Notes: generated by a model from the sequence alone, not told the origin. 64,000 nt of DNA from Bacteroidetes bacterium UBA6161 (GCA_002422315.1 DIUJ01000004.1:68839-132838), one strand, 5' to 3'. Numbered from the stretch's first letter, positions 18,117-28,242 are shown. Numbers and translations: made by a program.

Positions 18117-20252
18117 ATGAGGCTCCATTTACTTACTGTAATCGCAATACTATCAAGCCAATTTACAAATGCTCAACCTTGTAACAACAATTTTAAAACT
18201 GATACAATAAATACTTGTGTAAAAATCGAACAAATCCTAGTTGACGCATGTGCAAACCCAGAAGGTGCAAATGAAATGATGCTAATTAAAACGGGAGCAA
18301 ACAACATTCAAGTTGCTGATATTCTGATATCTTGGCCTAATAACTCCTGGAGAGGATTTGCAAGTGCAACTCAATCAAAAGTTAGATTAGATCAATTAAA
18401 TGCAGAAATAACAAATTGCGGGAAAATACTCTATCCACCAAATGGCATCATACCCAAACACAGCAAAGTTTTAATTTTTTGTAGCTTAGACTACCAAATC
18501 GGCTCTCATAGTTTTAAGGAATTAAAAGATACTTTTTATGCATTGTTCCAAAATGCGGGAAATACGAACGGCCACTTTGCCAATTTCGGAACTGGTCTCA
18601 GAAGTACAACCATACAAATAGCCAATTCTTGTTCAGATATAGCTACTTATGACAGGTCAAAACTTAGAAAAAAAGATGGTAGTTTAGGTTCGGAAGATGG
18701 GGCAGTAGTTAATTTCTCGAATCAATCACAAGTAGCATACGAAAACATCGGCTGCACTCCCCCTCTTACCCAATACAACCTTCAAGTGAATGCTTCTAAA
18801 ACCGAGATTTGTGTTGGCGATACGGTTTTCTTAACTGCACTAATAAAAGGTTACAAGTGCTTTTACTGGAAATCAAGCAACTATAACATTGTGGATACAC
18901 TAAATCCAAACAGCTATTTCGTAATAGACAAACTAATGCCTCAACCTTTTATGGTATATGGCTTTACCAAGCATGCTTGCCAACAAGAGATGGGCGATTC
19001 TATATTATTTACTTTTGCCGCTCCACCTTCTATGACCTTGAATAGCATTCCAAAAGTTTGCAGCAAAGATACCGTTCGGTTAGAAGCATTTGCTAACCAA
19101 GGAACATTCGATTATTTTCAATGGTCAAGCCCTTTGGGTAGCCTAAAAAACCCCTCTAACCTAATTTGCGACCTGCTTATTCAGAATTCTTCCTCTTCAT
19201 TTTATGTTAAAGCAACAATTGGTAATGATTGTGGCATTTTTGAAGACAGTGTTTATATCGAAGTAGAACCCATTCCAGTAATTCAAATCCCAACAAATAC
19301 ATCCATTTGCTCAAACTCAAACACCTTTTTACTTTCTGGAACAAGCAATTCAAATCTTGTAAAATGGTCCTGTACAGGCCTAGGCAATATAGTTGAATCA
19401 AACAAGCCAATAACAAACTATATCCTTAACACAAATGACCCATCTCAAATTGTTTTTTATTTTACAGCAATAAATAGCTGTGCAGAGGTTACAGATAGCT
19501 TTATCTTAAAAATCGACTCTATGCCAAATCCGGATTTTTATGTACAAGACAATATTTGCATAAACCAACTCCCTGTGCTTTTAAATCCATTAAACCCCAA
19601 TGGGTCATTTAGTGGAATAGGTATTGGAGGGCTTATTTTCAACCCCAAAGATACTGGATTGTATACAATAACTCATGAAGTTAAAAACGGGAAATGCACA
19701 GATTCAATTCGCAAGCAAGTAAATGTATTAAGCTCGGCAAAAGCAGATTTCACTTACCTCCCTACTACAATTCAAAAAAATCAAAAAGTAATGTTTAATA
19801 ACAGTAGTATGCTTGCAAGTAATTACAACTGGTATGTTGAAAATTATTCTACTACTCAAAAAAACATGGAATATAGATTTAAAGAGACAGGAAAGTTTGA
19901 TGTTACTCTTGTTGCTATAGATTCTATAAATGGCTGCCACGATACTTTTACTCAAATTATTGATGTACTAGATGACATTGCTTTTTATATTGGAAACACT
20001 TTTACACCAAATGGAGATAGTATTAATGATCGTTTTATAGCAGTTGCCTCAGGTTATAAAGAAATAACCATGTATATCTATAACCGTTGGGGCGAACTTT
20101 TGTTTAAAACAAACGACGTTACAACCCTTGGATGGAATGGGAATTACCAAGAAAAAGAATGCCCATCTGGAACATACATATACATTGTTGAAATGAAAAC
20201 CATTTACAACGAAGACTTACGATTTAATGGCATCATACAGCTTTTGCGGTAA
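18117..20252 (+). CDS. Lamin-tail / PKD surface protein with gliding-motility-type C-terminal domain
   Basis: The 711-residue protein has a signal peptide (~1-20). The first ~200 residues resemble a lamin-tail module (EGANEMMLIKTG). Cys-rich Ig-like modules occupy ~225-540. A PKD-like module (ADFTYLPTT ... GKFDVTLVAID) lies at ~545-620. The final ~85 residues carry FTPNGDSINDRF, YNRWGELLF and GWNG, the signature of the gliding-motility-associated (type B) T9SS C-terminal domain, whose members often associate with SprF-type partners. There is no enzyme motif. Its place between the nucleases and nucleotidases and its lamin-tail-like start suggest a surface binding role in the same pathway, but this is inference. 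Confidence 0.8.
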   Translation: MRLHLLTVIAILSSQFTNAQPCNNNFKTDTINTCVKIEQILVDACANPEGANEMMLIKTGANNIQVADILISWPNNSWRGFASATQSKVRLDQLNAEITNCGKILYPPNGIIPKHSKVLIFCSLDYQIGSHSFKELKDTFYALFQNAGNTNGHFANFGTGLRSTTIQIANSCSDIATYDRSKLRKKDGSLGSEDGAVVNFSNQSQVAYENIGCTPPLTQYNLQVNASKTEICVGDTVFLTALIKGYKCFYWKSSNYNIVDTLNPNSYFVIDKLMPQPFMVYGFTKHACQQEMGDSILFTFAAPPSMTLNSIPKVCSKDTVRLEAFANQGTFDYFQWSSPLGSLKNPSNLICDLLIQNSSSSFYVKATIGNDCGIFEDSVYIEVEPIPVIQIPTNTSICSNSNTFLLSGTSNSNLVKWSCTGLGNIVESNKPITNYILNTNDPSQIVFYFTAINSCAEVTDSFILKIDSMPNPDFYVQDNICINQLPVLLNPLNPNGSFSGIGIGGLIFNPKDTGLYTITHEVKNGKCTDSIRKQVNVLSSAKADFTYLPTTIQKNQKVMFNNSSMLASNYNWYVENYSTTQKNMEYRFKETGKFDVTLVAIDSINGCHDTFTQIIDVLDDIAFYIGNTFTPNGDSINDRFIAVASGYKEITMYIYNRWGELLFKTNDVTTLGWNGNYQEKECPSGTYIYIVEMKTIYNEDLRFNGIIQLLR

Positions 20253-21422
20253 ATTATTGATATCCAATTAAAAATACCAGCCTATCCCTTTCTTATATTA
20301 CAACGTTACCAGACATTGATTCTAAAGTGATTTTTTCTGGTAATACGCTAAAAATGCTCAGATATTTTTAAAACAAGATAAACAAGCTGAATTAAAAATC
20401 TACATACTTATTCCTTTGGATTATTCTAAATACTAGATTTCACAATAATCTATTTTATGCAGATAAAATGAGTCAGTTGAGATTATTGATAATATTGCTT
20501 TGTATTTCTCTTCTTAACCACATTCTGCCTTACCACAATATAAAGCATATTTTAAATAACCCGTTGGTTTGCATGAAGAATACCCTAGCAAACCATGCAT
20601 TAAAAGGTTTCAATTGTTAAACATGGAAAATTGAAATACTTTCAAGATACAATTTAATAAAAGGCATTCGTAATGCTAAGTATTACTAGTATTTACTAGC
20701 ATTTGCAATACTTATCATAAATGAAACTACTATTCGAGAGAATAAAACGCCACGAATAAAAAAGTAACCAATAAAAATAACAAGCTAAAGGTTGTTGAAT
20801 TTGAGAAAACTTATGAGTTTTTATTGAGTAACGACGGATACTTACAGATTGATAAAATTGGTACATTTTAAAAGTTTATTCTCATAAGGATTGAATTAAA
20901 CCAATAAAGCAGCACAGACCATAAATAATTCGCCTTGCCGCTCCCTAATTCCTTTTTAATAAAACAAATTGGACATCCTTTTCAAATAGAACTCGAGATA
21001 ACTTCTTCCACATAATTTAGCTTTAAGCAGCATTCAACGAATCTAGTCTCCGGTATATTATATCTGTTTAAACAACAAACTTTATGGTGGAGGTGCTTAA
21101 AATTAAAATATTACACCACTTTTTATTTATTTGAATAATCAACAAAACACATCAGCCATAGGCCTGATTTATAACACCTAACACTATTGACATAAATTTA
21201 TCCTAAAATCTCTTAATAATAGTTTATCACTAACCTTAAATCCAATGTTGTCAGTTCTAAAAACAGTTTTTCTTATTAATTGTACCCTTGCAATTAAAGC
21301 TTTTGAATACATACTCTTTAATTGGCATCAAATACAACTAAATCTATGAGTGTATCAATTGTATACTTAGCCAAACAATTGTTATATACTTTATCAATTA
21401 AAACTTACGAACTTTAAACAAA
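20253..21422. other. Long AT-rich intergenic region without a recognisable gene
   Basis: About 1.2 kb with frequent stops in all frames. A short plus-strand frame around 20757-20870, read without a start codon, gives a sensible-looking peptide (YEFLLSNDGYLQIDKIGTF before the stop) and may be a decayed gene fragment. I could not identify its family. No RNA gene or repeat family was recognised. Confidence 0.4.
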
Positions 21423-21458
21423 AAAAAGTCGATGTTGTGGTTACAACATCGACTTTTT
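21423..21458 (-). terminator. Strong Rho-independent terminator of the large 5'-nucleotidase gene
   Basis: A perfect 16-base stem (left arm starts AAAAAGTCGATG, right arm ends CATCGACTTTTT) with a GGTT loop lies 17 bases after the minus-strand stop. It has an A tract on one side and a T tract on the other, so it could work in both directions. Confidence 0.85.
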
Positions 21459-21475
21459 GTATAAATGAAACGATA

Positions 21476-24400
21476 TTATTCTAAAATGATTTTTTTAGTT
21501 AATATGTTGTTGTTTGAATCGCGTAATTGTATCAAATATATTCCCGTTGTAAGATATTGACTTGAAAATTTCAAAGTATCTTTACCGGAATAACTATTCA
21601 ATATTTGGCCTTTTGTATTGTATATTTCAATTGTAAATATCCCATTATATTGAATATGTATATCTGAACCAACAGATGAAGGATTAGGAGAAACAAACAT
21701 TATATTTTCAGTAACATTAGAATTATTAATAGAAACTAGTTCATCCTTTTTTCTAACTAAGGTTATTGTATGGGTATTTGATAAAGAGCTATCTGTAAAT
21801 TGTGAATTTCTTGCTAAAACTCTCCATTTTGCTTTTAAAGTATCTCCTTTCGCAACACCTAATGAACCTAAAACCTGGTTTAACTGTGCTATTGTAAAGT
21901 TTATAAAAGTATCTGTTCCGAGGTTGGAAGAAGGAATAGAAAGCAAAGGAGAAGAGAAATTACTATCTAAAGCATCTAACTGAAAAACATAATTATCGGC
22001 CCTTACTGCTTTTCTCCAAGTTGGAGTAACCGCTGTTTGATTAGCAGAATCTGTAACAAGTAAAGTACCATTTGAAGGTGTTAAAAGTGTAAATCCACCT
22101 ACAGAAGTAAATACAACATCTGACCTCTTGTCCAACTGTTGAATTCTCTCATTGCCTTGTTCTGCGGTATCAACATTGTTATATGCAGTGGATTTGGTGC
22201 TATGAAATTGGGTCAAATATTCAGCCATAGCATCTTGTTCGCCTATATCATAATTGGTTACCGTAGTTGGGAAAGGGAATCCGTCGCCTCCACCCGCTAA
22301 AAAATTAAGGGTAACTAACTTTATAATACGGTTTGGATCTCCTACTAAAGTACCATTAGAAACTATGGAGTCTATATGCTTGTCCGTTTGTGAAACTATA
22401 CTCATATTTTGCACTCTACTGCCAGCGGCTAAAGAAGGGTCAAAGCTAAATCTAAGGCCACCAACTTGTGGGAAACGACCAGGAGTAGCTCCTGGAGAGG
22501 AAGCGGCAACCCCATGTTCAATAAGTTCTACCAACTTTTGAGCTGTAACAGATACGATGGAAAGCTTATTGTTAAATCGAAGTGCATTTTCCAAATCCAA
22601 TTTAGAGATATCACCTTCTTCTTTTCCTGCAAAAGAATTGGCTTGTGGTGGCAATAGTTTTACCAAATTACCCACTGCATATACTTCCCCAATTGCAGAG
22701 CGAATACCTCCGCCGTTTTTAAGAGAAACAGATACTTCGGGATCTATAGATTTAGCTTTCCAAAGGTTTGCATCTGCACTTAAATTCCCCAAGTTAGTCT
22801 CTCTAGTTCTAACAAAATTTCTTCTGCCTTCTAAAAATACATTCGTTTTGCCATATACAAGTCCGTCTTTACGTACAATTACGCTCGCAATACTGTCACA
22901 TAGTTCCTTTATTGCTACAATATTAGGGCTATAAGAATAAGCAGAGTTTAAATCTCCAAAATACTGAATTAAACTATTGGTATCTGTGGAATAAGAACCA
23001 TTAATTGTAGAATCTAAACTATTCATGTCTATGTCACCATTTTCATCAAAGCTAGCTTCAAAACGTCCAAGGTATTTATATTCGGCTGCTGTATTTAATA
23101 AAATACAAGGCTTATTGTCTTTTGAGGTAGCAAGAATAGGATATTCTCTTTGTGGTACATCTCCTATTTTAATTTTATCATTTCCATCTGCACACAAAGT
23201 GTGGTTACCTCCAGCTATAATTATATCTACACCACTTAACTTGGTAGCCAAAGCTTCTTCAAATTGGAGTTGTTGCAAATGTGCCAATAGAATAATCTTG
23301 TTTATACCATAAACTTGTTGCAAGGTGTCTACATAAGGCTGAAGTACCTCTGCCAATAGGTCCATATCTTCTAAATTGGCACCCGGGTCTTTTACCTTTG
23401 TGTCACCAGGAGAGGAGATACGTTGTAAAATAGTTGTAGTTGCACCTATTACTCCAAACTTTTCCCCTTCTCTTTCTATAATTGTATAAGGAGCTAAACC
23501 CTTTTTTTGATTTGGATTAGAAATTGTAGCAGGTGTTTTAAAAGAATCGGAAGAGATTGCAGAATTAGTATACAGATAGGCTAAATTAAGGTCTTTAGAA
23601 AAATCCAAGTTAGCAGAAAGATAAGGAAATTGAGCACCTATCCCTCTAACTTGACCTGAGGAAATATTGGGTCCAATAATGTTGTTTAATTCACTTGTTC
23701 CCAAATCAAACTCGTGATTACCTAAACAAGATGCATCTAAACCAATCAAATTTAGTATGGCCACATCTGGGCGACCTATTGCCGCTCTAAGATTGTTTAC
23801 TGGGCCATTATAATAGCGGCTAGCCGCTTTGCGAAGTGGTACTACTATGGAAGGGTCTTCTCCTGCGTTTAAAAAAGGACTTGGTATAAAATTATCGCCT
23901 GAAGAAAGTTTTAGTGTAATTGGATTTGTTTTTGAAAAGCTATCAACCAATGCAGCAAAACCTGGGGCATCAATTGGGGCAAATAAACCAGCTTCCAAAT
24001 CAGATGCGTGAAGTATTTGAACTTTTACTTTTAAATCTTCTGCCACAGATACCATATCTAATCTAAATGTTCCTCCGGAGGAGTAAGTTGAAGATGTTCT
24101 TGCAGCTTCGTATGCAGCAGTACCAGGTGCAAAAACTGATACCAGCCTAAATCCAAAAACAGCATTATTTTCTACATCTGCAATTCCTTTCAAAAAGGCT
24201 GATTTTTTATTGTTCCATACATCTCCAGAAATGGCTTTATATAAACCGGCAGAGTCTGTTCCTTCTCCACTATAGTCTATATACAAAGAACCATCTGTGC
24301 TGTATTGTAGTTTATACCATCTGCTGCCAGTATTACTATGACGAGCATCCCAAGATATCATAATGTTTTTCCTGCCTATGGTACTTACTTTAAATTCAAC

Positions 24401-24691
24401 TCCTGCAGAGCCGCTATTGTTATTAATAGTTGGAAAATTTGTAAAGTTTAGCGCAGTATTATCTTGTGTAGCAGTATCAGAAGAACCACCATTTGCGCTT
24501 CCTGATGCGAATGTTGAGGTTACACCTCCTAGTAAATTTAGAGAACCATTGCCTATACTAGGCGTTAAAGATCCTGTCGCAGTATTTCCATCTCTTGGTA
24601 TAGAGTTGAAATCCCACAAAGTAAAAGGGGATTGCGCCTCAGCCACTATAGAGCTAATGCATAATAGAATAGAAAAGAATTTGTTTTTCAT
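21476..24691 (-). CDS. Large 5'-nucleotidase / metallophosphatase with T9SS sorting domain
   Basis: The 1071-residue protein has a signal peptide (~1-19), an N-terminal jelly-roll-like module (~20-215, WDFNSIP opening), a metallophosphatase domain (~218-500: HASDLEAG, LSSGDNF, GNHEFDLG, LLAHLQQL, GGNHT), a 5'-nucleotidase C-terminal domain (~600-800: SLKNGGGIRSAIGE, NFLAGGGDGFPF), an FnIII-like module and a T9SS type A sorting domain (SPNPSS, final ~75 residues). The first metal motif is D-L-E rather than the usual D-x-H. It should release phosphate from extracellular nucleotides or related esters at the cell surface. It appears to be transcribed alone and complements the split enzyme at 16406-18001. 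Confidence 0.87.
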   Translation of the reverse strand: MKNKFFSILLCISSIVAEAQSPFTLWDFNSIPRDGNTATGSLTPSIGNGSLNLLGGVTSTFASGSANGGSSDTATQDNTALNFTNFPTINNNSGSAGVEFKVSTIGRKNIMISWDARHSNTGSRWYKLQYSTDGSLYIDYSGEGTDSAGLYKAISGDVWNNKKSAFLKGIADVENNAVFGFRLVSVFAPGTAAYEAARTSSTYSSGGTFRLDMVSVAEDLKVKVQILHASDLEAGLFAPIDAPGFAALVDSFSKTNPITLKLSSGDNFIPSPFLNAGEDPSIVVPLRKAASRYYNGPVNNLRAAIGRPDVAILNLIGLDASCLGNHEFDLGTSELNNIIGPNISSGQVRGIGAQFPYLSANLDFSKDLNLAYLYTNSAISSDSFKTPATISNPNQKKGLAPYTIIEREGEKFGVIGATTTILQRISSPGDTKVKDPGANLEDMDLLAEVLQPYVDTLQQVYGINKIILLAHLQQLQFEEALATKLSGVDIIIAGGNHTLCADGNDKIKIGDVPQREYPILATSKDNKPCILLNTAAEYKYLGRFEASFDENGDIDMNSLDSTINGSYSTDTNSLIQYFGDLNSAYSYSPNIVAIKELCDSIASVIVRKDGLVYGKTNVFLEGRRNFVRTRETNLGNLSADANLWKAKSIDPEVSVSLKNGGGIRSAIGEVYAVGNLVKLLPPQANSFAGKEEGDISKLDLENALRFNNKLSIVSVTAQKLVELIEHGVAASSPGATPGRFPQVGGLRFSFDPSLAAGSRVQNMSIVSQTDKHIDSIVSNGTLVGDPNRIIKLVTLNFLAGGGDGFPFPTTVTNYDIGEQDAMAEYLTQFHSTKSTAYNNVDTAEQGNERIQQLDKRSDVVFTSVGGFTLLTPSNGTLLVTDSANQTAVTPTWRKAVRADNYVFQLDALDSNFSSPLLSIPSSNLGTDTFINFTIAQLNQVLGSLGVAKGDTLKAKWRVLARNSQFTDSSLSNTHTITLVRKKDELVSINNSNVTENIMFVSPNPSSVGSDIHIQYNGIFTIEIYNTKGQILNSYSGKDTLKFSSQYLTTGIYLIQLRDSNNNILTKKIILE

Positions 24692-25171
24692 GTATTTATA
24701 ATTTAAATATGTGTTATATCACCCCGCAAAGCAACCAATGAGACATTAACAAAATATCGCTAAATCAATAAATAAATGTAGCTTTTAAGATGCTTTTAGA
24801 TAGTTTTATTAATCCTATAGAGATATTATGGAAACTATGAATTTTAGAAGTTGCGATTTCCCCTCCATCTTTCCTTTTGTATCTGAGTTTTATTTCGTGA
24901 TTAAAAAATTCTTGAATCGGAGGAAACAGAGTGCAATTACATAACTGGAATTGCTTAAGAAACACAAATATGTTTGTCTCCATTTTCATTCTATAAACCC
25001 TCTACTAACCTTTATTTGAAAGGCTATATTTGATTGTAAAAAATCCGTCTATTGAAGGAAAAAGCAAATCGCCCAACTAAAAATGGCCCTTATTAGGCTC
25101 TTCTGTTTTCTTTCCCCTCTTGTTTTCTTGGTTTGGCTTCATTCAGGGGCTTATCCCTTCATTTCATAAAT

Positions 25172-25211
25172 AAAAAAAAATGGCCGAAAGTATTCTCCTT
25201 CCGACCATTTT
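25172..25211 (-). terminator. Probable terminator downstream of the thiamin-type TonB receptor
   Basis: Arms AAAATGGCCGAAAG (25177-25190) and CTTCCGACCATTTT (25198-25211) pair with two mismatches. The minus strand continues into a T run, so the orientation suits transcription arriving from the receptor at 25711, about 500 bases upstream. The adjacent stretch 24692-25171 shows no gene. Confidence 0.55.
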
Positions 25212-25346
25212 AAAAGTTCCTCGGCCGTGACTGGTGTTGTCACCAAACACACTTTTATAGCCGTGGTGGGTGAAATTAGATTATATCCATATAAATTCGT
25301 AGAGATCTAAAAACTATTTACCTTTAGAATCTTATGATTATTTGGA

Positions 25347-25394
25347 GTGGTTGGTGATCCGCCAATAAATTGGGGACAGGCAAACACCAACCAC
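25347..25394. repeat. Structured palindromic repeat, copy 1
   Basis: The outer arms GTGGTTGGTG (25347-25356) and CACCAACCAC (25385-25394) are perfectly complementary. They enclose a second stem, CCAAT / ATTGG, followed by GGGACAGG. About 20 bases later comes a GGTATAGGG ... CCC hairpin. Copies with the same plan lie at 33438 and 34473. The surrounding gap 25212-25649 also holds TTTCTCC/GGAGAAA (25463-25479) and CCCCGGGTT/AACCCGGGG (25491-25510) hairpins but no gene. Confidence 0.65.
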
Positions 25395-25490
25395 TTCTTT
25401 AAATCGGTATAGGGAGCGCGCACCCTTGAGTTTTTGTCACCAACAAAAGAGCATAACCTCCCTTTCTCCGAAGGAGAAAAATATTCATAG

Positions 25491-25510
25491 CCCCGGGTTT
25501 TAACCCGGGG
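25491..25510. repeat. GC-rich perfect hairpin
   Basis: CCCCGGGTT and AACCCGGGG form a 9-base stem with a two-T loop, standing out in AT-rich DNA. It lies in a hairpin-dense stretch downstream of the TonB receptor and could be a REP-like element. There is no T tract, so it is not an obvious terminator. Confidence 0.5.
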
Positions 25511-25649
25511 TTTAAAATGAAAACGAAATTATGTTTTTGGCGCGTGCCCCAAATAAAGTTTGCGGGATTTTTTTGCCCTTCCTTGCAAAAAAGATGACAA
25601 AAACATTAGGTAAAAGATGGATTTTGTCATAGAAATCCACGGCTTATTT

Positions 25650-25686
25650 GGAATGTCATTCTGAGGCTCTCGAAGGACGGCATTCC
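25650..25686. repeat. GTCAT(C/T)CTGAG interspersed repeat, single copy
   Basis: The unit starts GGAATGTCATTCTGAGG and ends CTCGAAGGACGGCATTCC, the same plan as the unit at 590-626. The ends GGAATG / CATTCC are inverted repeats. Confidence 0.65.
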
Positions 25687-25710
25687 ATCCTCACTAAGTG
25701 CTTTTTACCT

Positions 25711-28182
25711 TTAGAAACGCACGTTCAATCCCAACAAGAAGTTTGTTCCTGCTTGCGGATACAACATTACCTCATTGTACATTCTGTTGTCGCCTTGAAA
25801 ATACTTATAGGTATAGCCATTGCTCGAGTACATGGTATTGGTAAGGTTGTTTACCAACAGGTTAAGCTGCATATTTGCTCCCTTGATAGGTAGAGTATAA
25901 GCCATTCTCAAATCCGGAACAAAATAGGCAGGCAGTTTGCTAGCCTCTTGGCCAGAGTTATCCAAATACTGCGCCCCTACATACTTGGCCACCAAACCTA
26001 GGGTAAAATCTTTTGTTACAAGATATTCTGCCCATGCTGCCGAAATTATTTCTGGAGAAAAAGCAATTGGGGTATTGGTGTACACTATTTCCACAGGATC
26101 TATTACCTCAAACCAATCGTATACCACTTCCTTAAACTCTGCAATTCGGTTTCTGCTTAGGGTAAGATTGGCTCCTACTTTAAAACTTTTGCTAATGGCA
26201 TAAGCTCCTGAGAGTTCCAACCCTGCACGGTAACTACTTCCTACATTTTTTCTAACAAAACCACCTACATCGTTTATTTCTCCGGTCAGCACCAATTGGT
26301 TGGTATAATCCATAAAATACAGATTTGCATCAAAGGTCCAGTTTCTTTCTTTAATTGCATAGCCCATTTCTATGTCCAGCATTTTCTCCTCCGTAGGCGA
26401 CTCACCGGGAGCAGCATCCACAAAGTCCCTGCGCACAGGTTCTCTGTTTGCAATGGCTGCCGACACATAAAGCCTTTCTTTGTTGCTTAAGGCATAGTTC
26501 AATCCGGCTTTGGGGTTAAAAAACATAAAATTTCTGTCAAAATCTATTTCCGAACGGTTATCGTCTAATCCTTTGCTTTGGTACTGCACATTGCGCACCT
26601 GAAGGTCGGTATAAAAACTTAGTTTAGTATTCAAGAGATACGTAAATTTTGCAAATACATTGTGGTCGTTTTTCACCGAATTGCTTTCATAGTATCTACC
26701 ATTTTGGGGAATATTTCCTGCAACTTGGGCCCAAACCACGTCTCCAAAATGGTCGCCGAGATAAGTATTAGAACCCCCACCTACTTGAAGCAAGTATTTT
26801 TCTTGGGTATAATATAGGCCATACACTACTCCATAAAAATCGTTTCGCAGCCATCTTTGGCGAACCAAATCGGTACGCTGTATAGTATCTGCCCCGCTTA
26901 CAAATGGTGCAAATCCATAATTGGTATAGCGCTGAGCCTCTCTAAACTGCTCATAATAGCCGGCACCATGAATGTAAAAACCAGAAACAGATAATTTTAG
27001 ATTTTTATTCACTTCATAATTGGTATGCAGCTGAAAATGATCCTGCTTGTAATTGTCTGTTTCGTTTGCATATTCATAAAAATTATAGTTTCTGCCACTG
27101 TTCAATAAATTTTGGGTTTGGGCATCCGTAAGAAAATTTCGGCTTGCAAACTCTTGCATTTCTTGTTGGGTGCCATTAACTCTGGAAGCTGGAGTTCCAT
27201 ACCAAGCTTGGTAGGTTTTTTCTCTACCCGAAAAATGAATGGCATTGGCTGTAAACCTTTTGTTTCTAGACCTATAATCCATGCCTACGTAATAGCTGCT
27301 AAGGTCGGAACTTGCCCTATCCAAATAGCCATCCGACACTATTCTGCTCATTCGCCCGTTTAGTCTAAACCTATCGTCTATCCAACCGGTGCTATAGGCC
27401 ATGGTATTCTTTTGGGTATTGAAAGAACCATAAGAATTGTTTAGTTCAAAGGTAGCTTTATCATTGTTGGCAAAGGTTTCCATGTTGATATTGGCACCAA
27501 AAGCTCCTGCGCCATTGGTAGAAGTACCAACCCCTCTCTGAATTTGCAGAGAAGAAACCGAGCTAGCAAAATCGGGCATATTAACCCAAAAAACGCCTTG
27601 CGACTCTGGGTCATTTAGTGGAATACCATTTAGGGTAACATTGATACGGGACTGATCACTACCGCGAATACGCAGCGAAGAATAGCCAACACCAGCCCCT
27701 GCATCGGTGGTATATACCAGCGAAGTAGCTTGGTTCAAAAGCACTGGAATATCTTGGCCATTGTTCAGCTTTGCGATATCGGCTGCGGTCATAGACTCAT
27801 AGGCTACAGGGCTAAGTTTAGATGCTTGTACCGAGCTGCTAATGTTTACCGTTTGCAACAAATTAGAACTTGGCTGTAAGGCATACACTTTAAACAAGGA
27901 ACCCGAAGCCGAGGGAATGGTATCGTAGAGGGTTGTAAAGCCTACATACGAAATACTAAGGCAAAGGGTTTGGTTTGCGGGCAATTTCATGTCGAAATTA
28001 CCTGTAAAGCTGGTTGTAGCCAAGTACACGGCCTTGGAGGGCAAAAGAGTAGCTTGCACGGTAGCACCAACGAGAGGATAATCGGAATTTTTGTCGATCA
28101 CTTTTCCACCTAGTGAGAGGGTTTGGCCATGCAAAACATGCAGTGGAATAAGGGCCATAAGGGTTAAAAATAAGCTTTTCAT
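25711..28182 (-). CDS. TonB-dependent receptor under TPP riboswitch control, probable thiamin importer
   Basis: 823 residues from the ATG at 28182. The longer open frame to 28242 would run up to the riboswitch and lacks a signal peptide at its start. From the chosen start there is a signal peptide (KSLFLTLMALIPLHVLHGQ), a carboxypeptidase-regulatory-like domain (~23-105), a plug (~115-230, RIRGSDQSRINVTLNGIPLNDPESQ) and a beta-barrel ending LLGLNVRF. The TPP riboswitch in its leader indicates repression when thiamin pyrophosphate is plentiful, so the substrate is very likely thiamin, a phosphate ester or a precursor. TPP-controlled TonB receptors of this kind are known in Bacteroides. No thiamin synthesis or inner-membrane transport gene is nearby. 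Confidence 0.88.
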   Translation of the reverse strand: MKSLFLTLMALIPLHVLHGQTLSLGGKVIDKNSDYPLVGATVQATLLPSKAVYLATTSFTGNFDMKLPANQTLCLSISYVGFTTLYDTIPSASGSLFKVYALQPSSNLLQTVNISSSVQASKLSPVAYESMTAADIAKLNNGQDIPVLLNQATSLVYTTDAGAGVGYSSLRIRGSDQSRINVTLNGIPLNDPESQGVFWVNMPDFASSVSSLQIQRGVGTSTNGAGAFGANINMETFANNDKATFELNNSYGSFNTQKNTMAYSTGWIDDRFRLNGRMSRIVSDGYLDRASSDLSSYYVGMDYRSRNKRFTANAIHFSGREKTYQAWYGTPASRVNGTQQEMQEFASRNFLTDAQTQNLLNSGRNYNFYEYANETDNYKQDHFQLHTNYEVNKNLKLSVSGFYIHGAGYYEQFREAQRYTNYGFAPFVSGADTIQRTDLVRQRWLRNDFYGVVYGLYYTQEKYLLQVGGGSNTYLGDHFGDVVWAQVAGNIPQNGRYYESNSVKNDHNVFAKFTYLLNTKLSFYTDLQVRNVQYQSKGLDDNRSEIDFDRNFMFFNPKAGLNYALSNKERLYVSAAIANREPVRRDFVDAAPGESPTEEKMLDIEMGYAIKERNWTFDANLYFMDYTNQLVLTGEINDVGGFVRKNVGSSYRAGLELSGAYAISKSFKVGANLTLSRNRIAEFKEVVYDWFEVIDPVEIVYTNTPIAFSPEIISAAWAEYLVTKDFTLGLVAKYVGAQYLDNSGQEASKLPAYFVPDLRMAYTLPIKGANMQLNLLVNNLTNTMYSSNGYTYKYFQGDNRMYNEVMLYPQAGTNFLLGLNVRF

Positions 28183-28242
28183 TTTAGTAAAAAAATTTAA
28201 AAAAATGAAAAAGCATGGTGTGTTGAAGAAGTAATACCACAA

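Noticed and set aside
28183..28242. Extended start of the thiamin-type TonB receptor
   Set aside because: It runs up to the riboswitch; the signal peptide begins at 28182.
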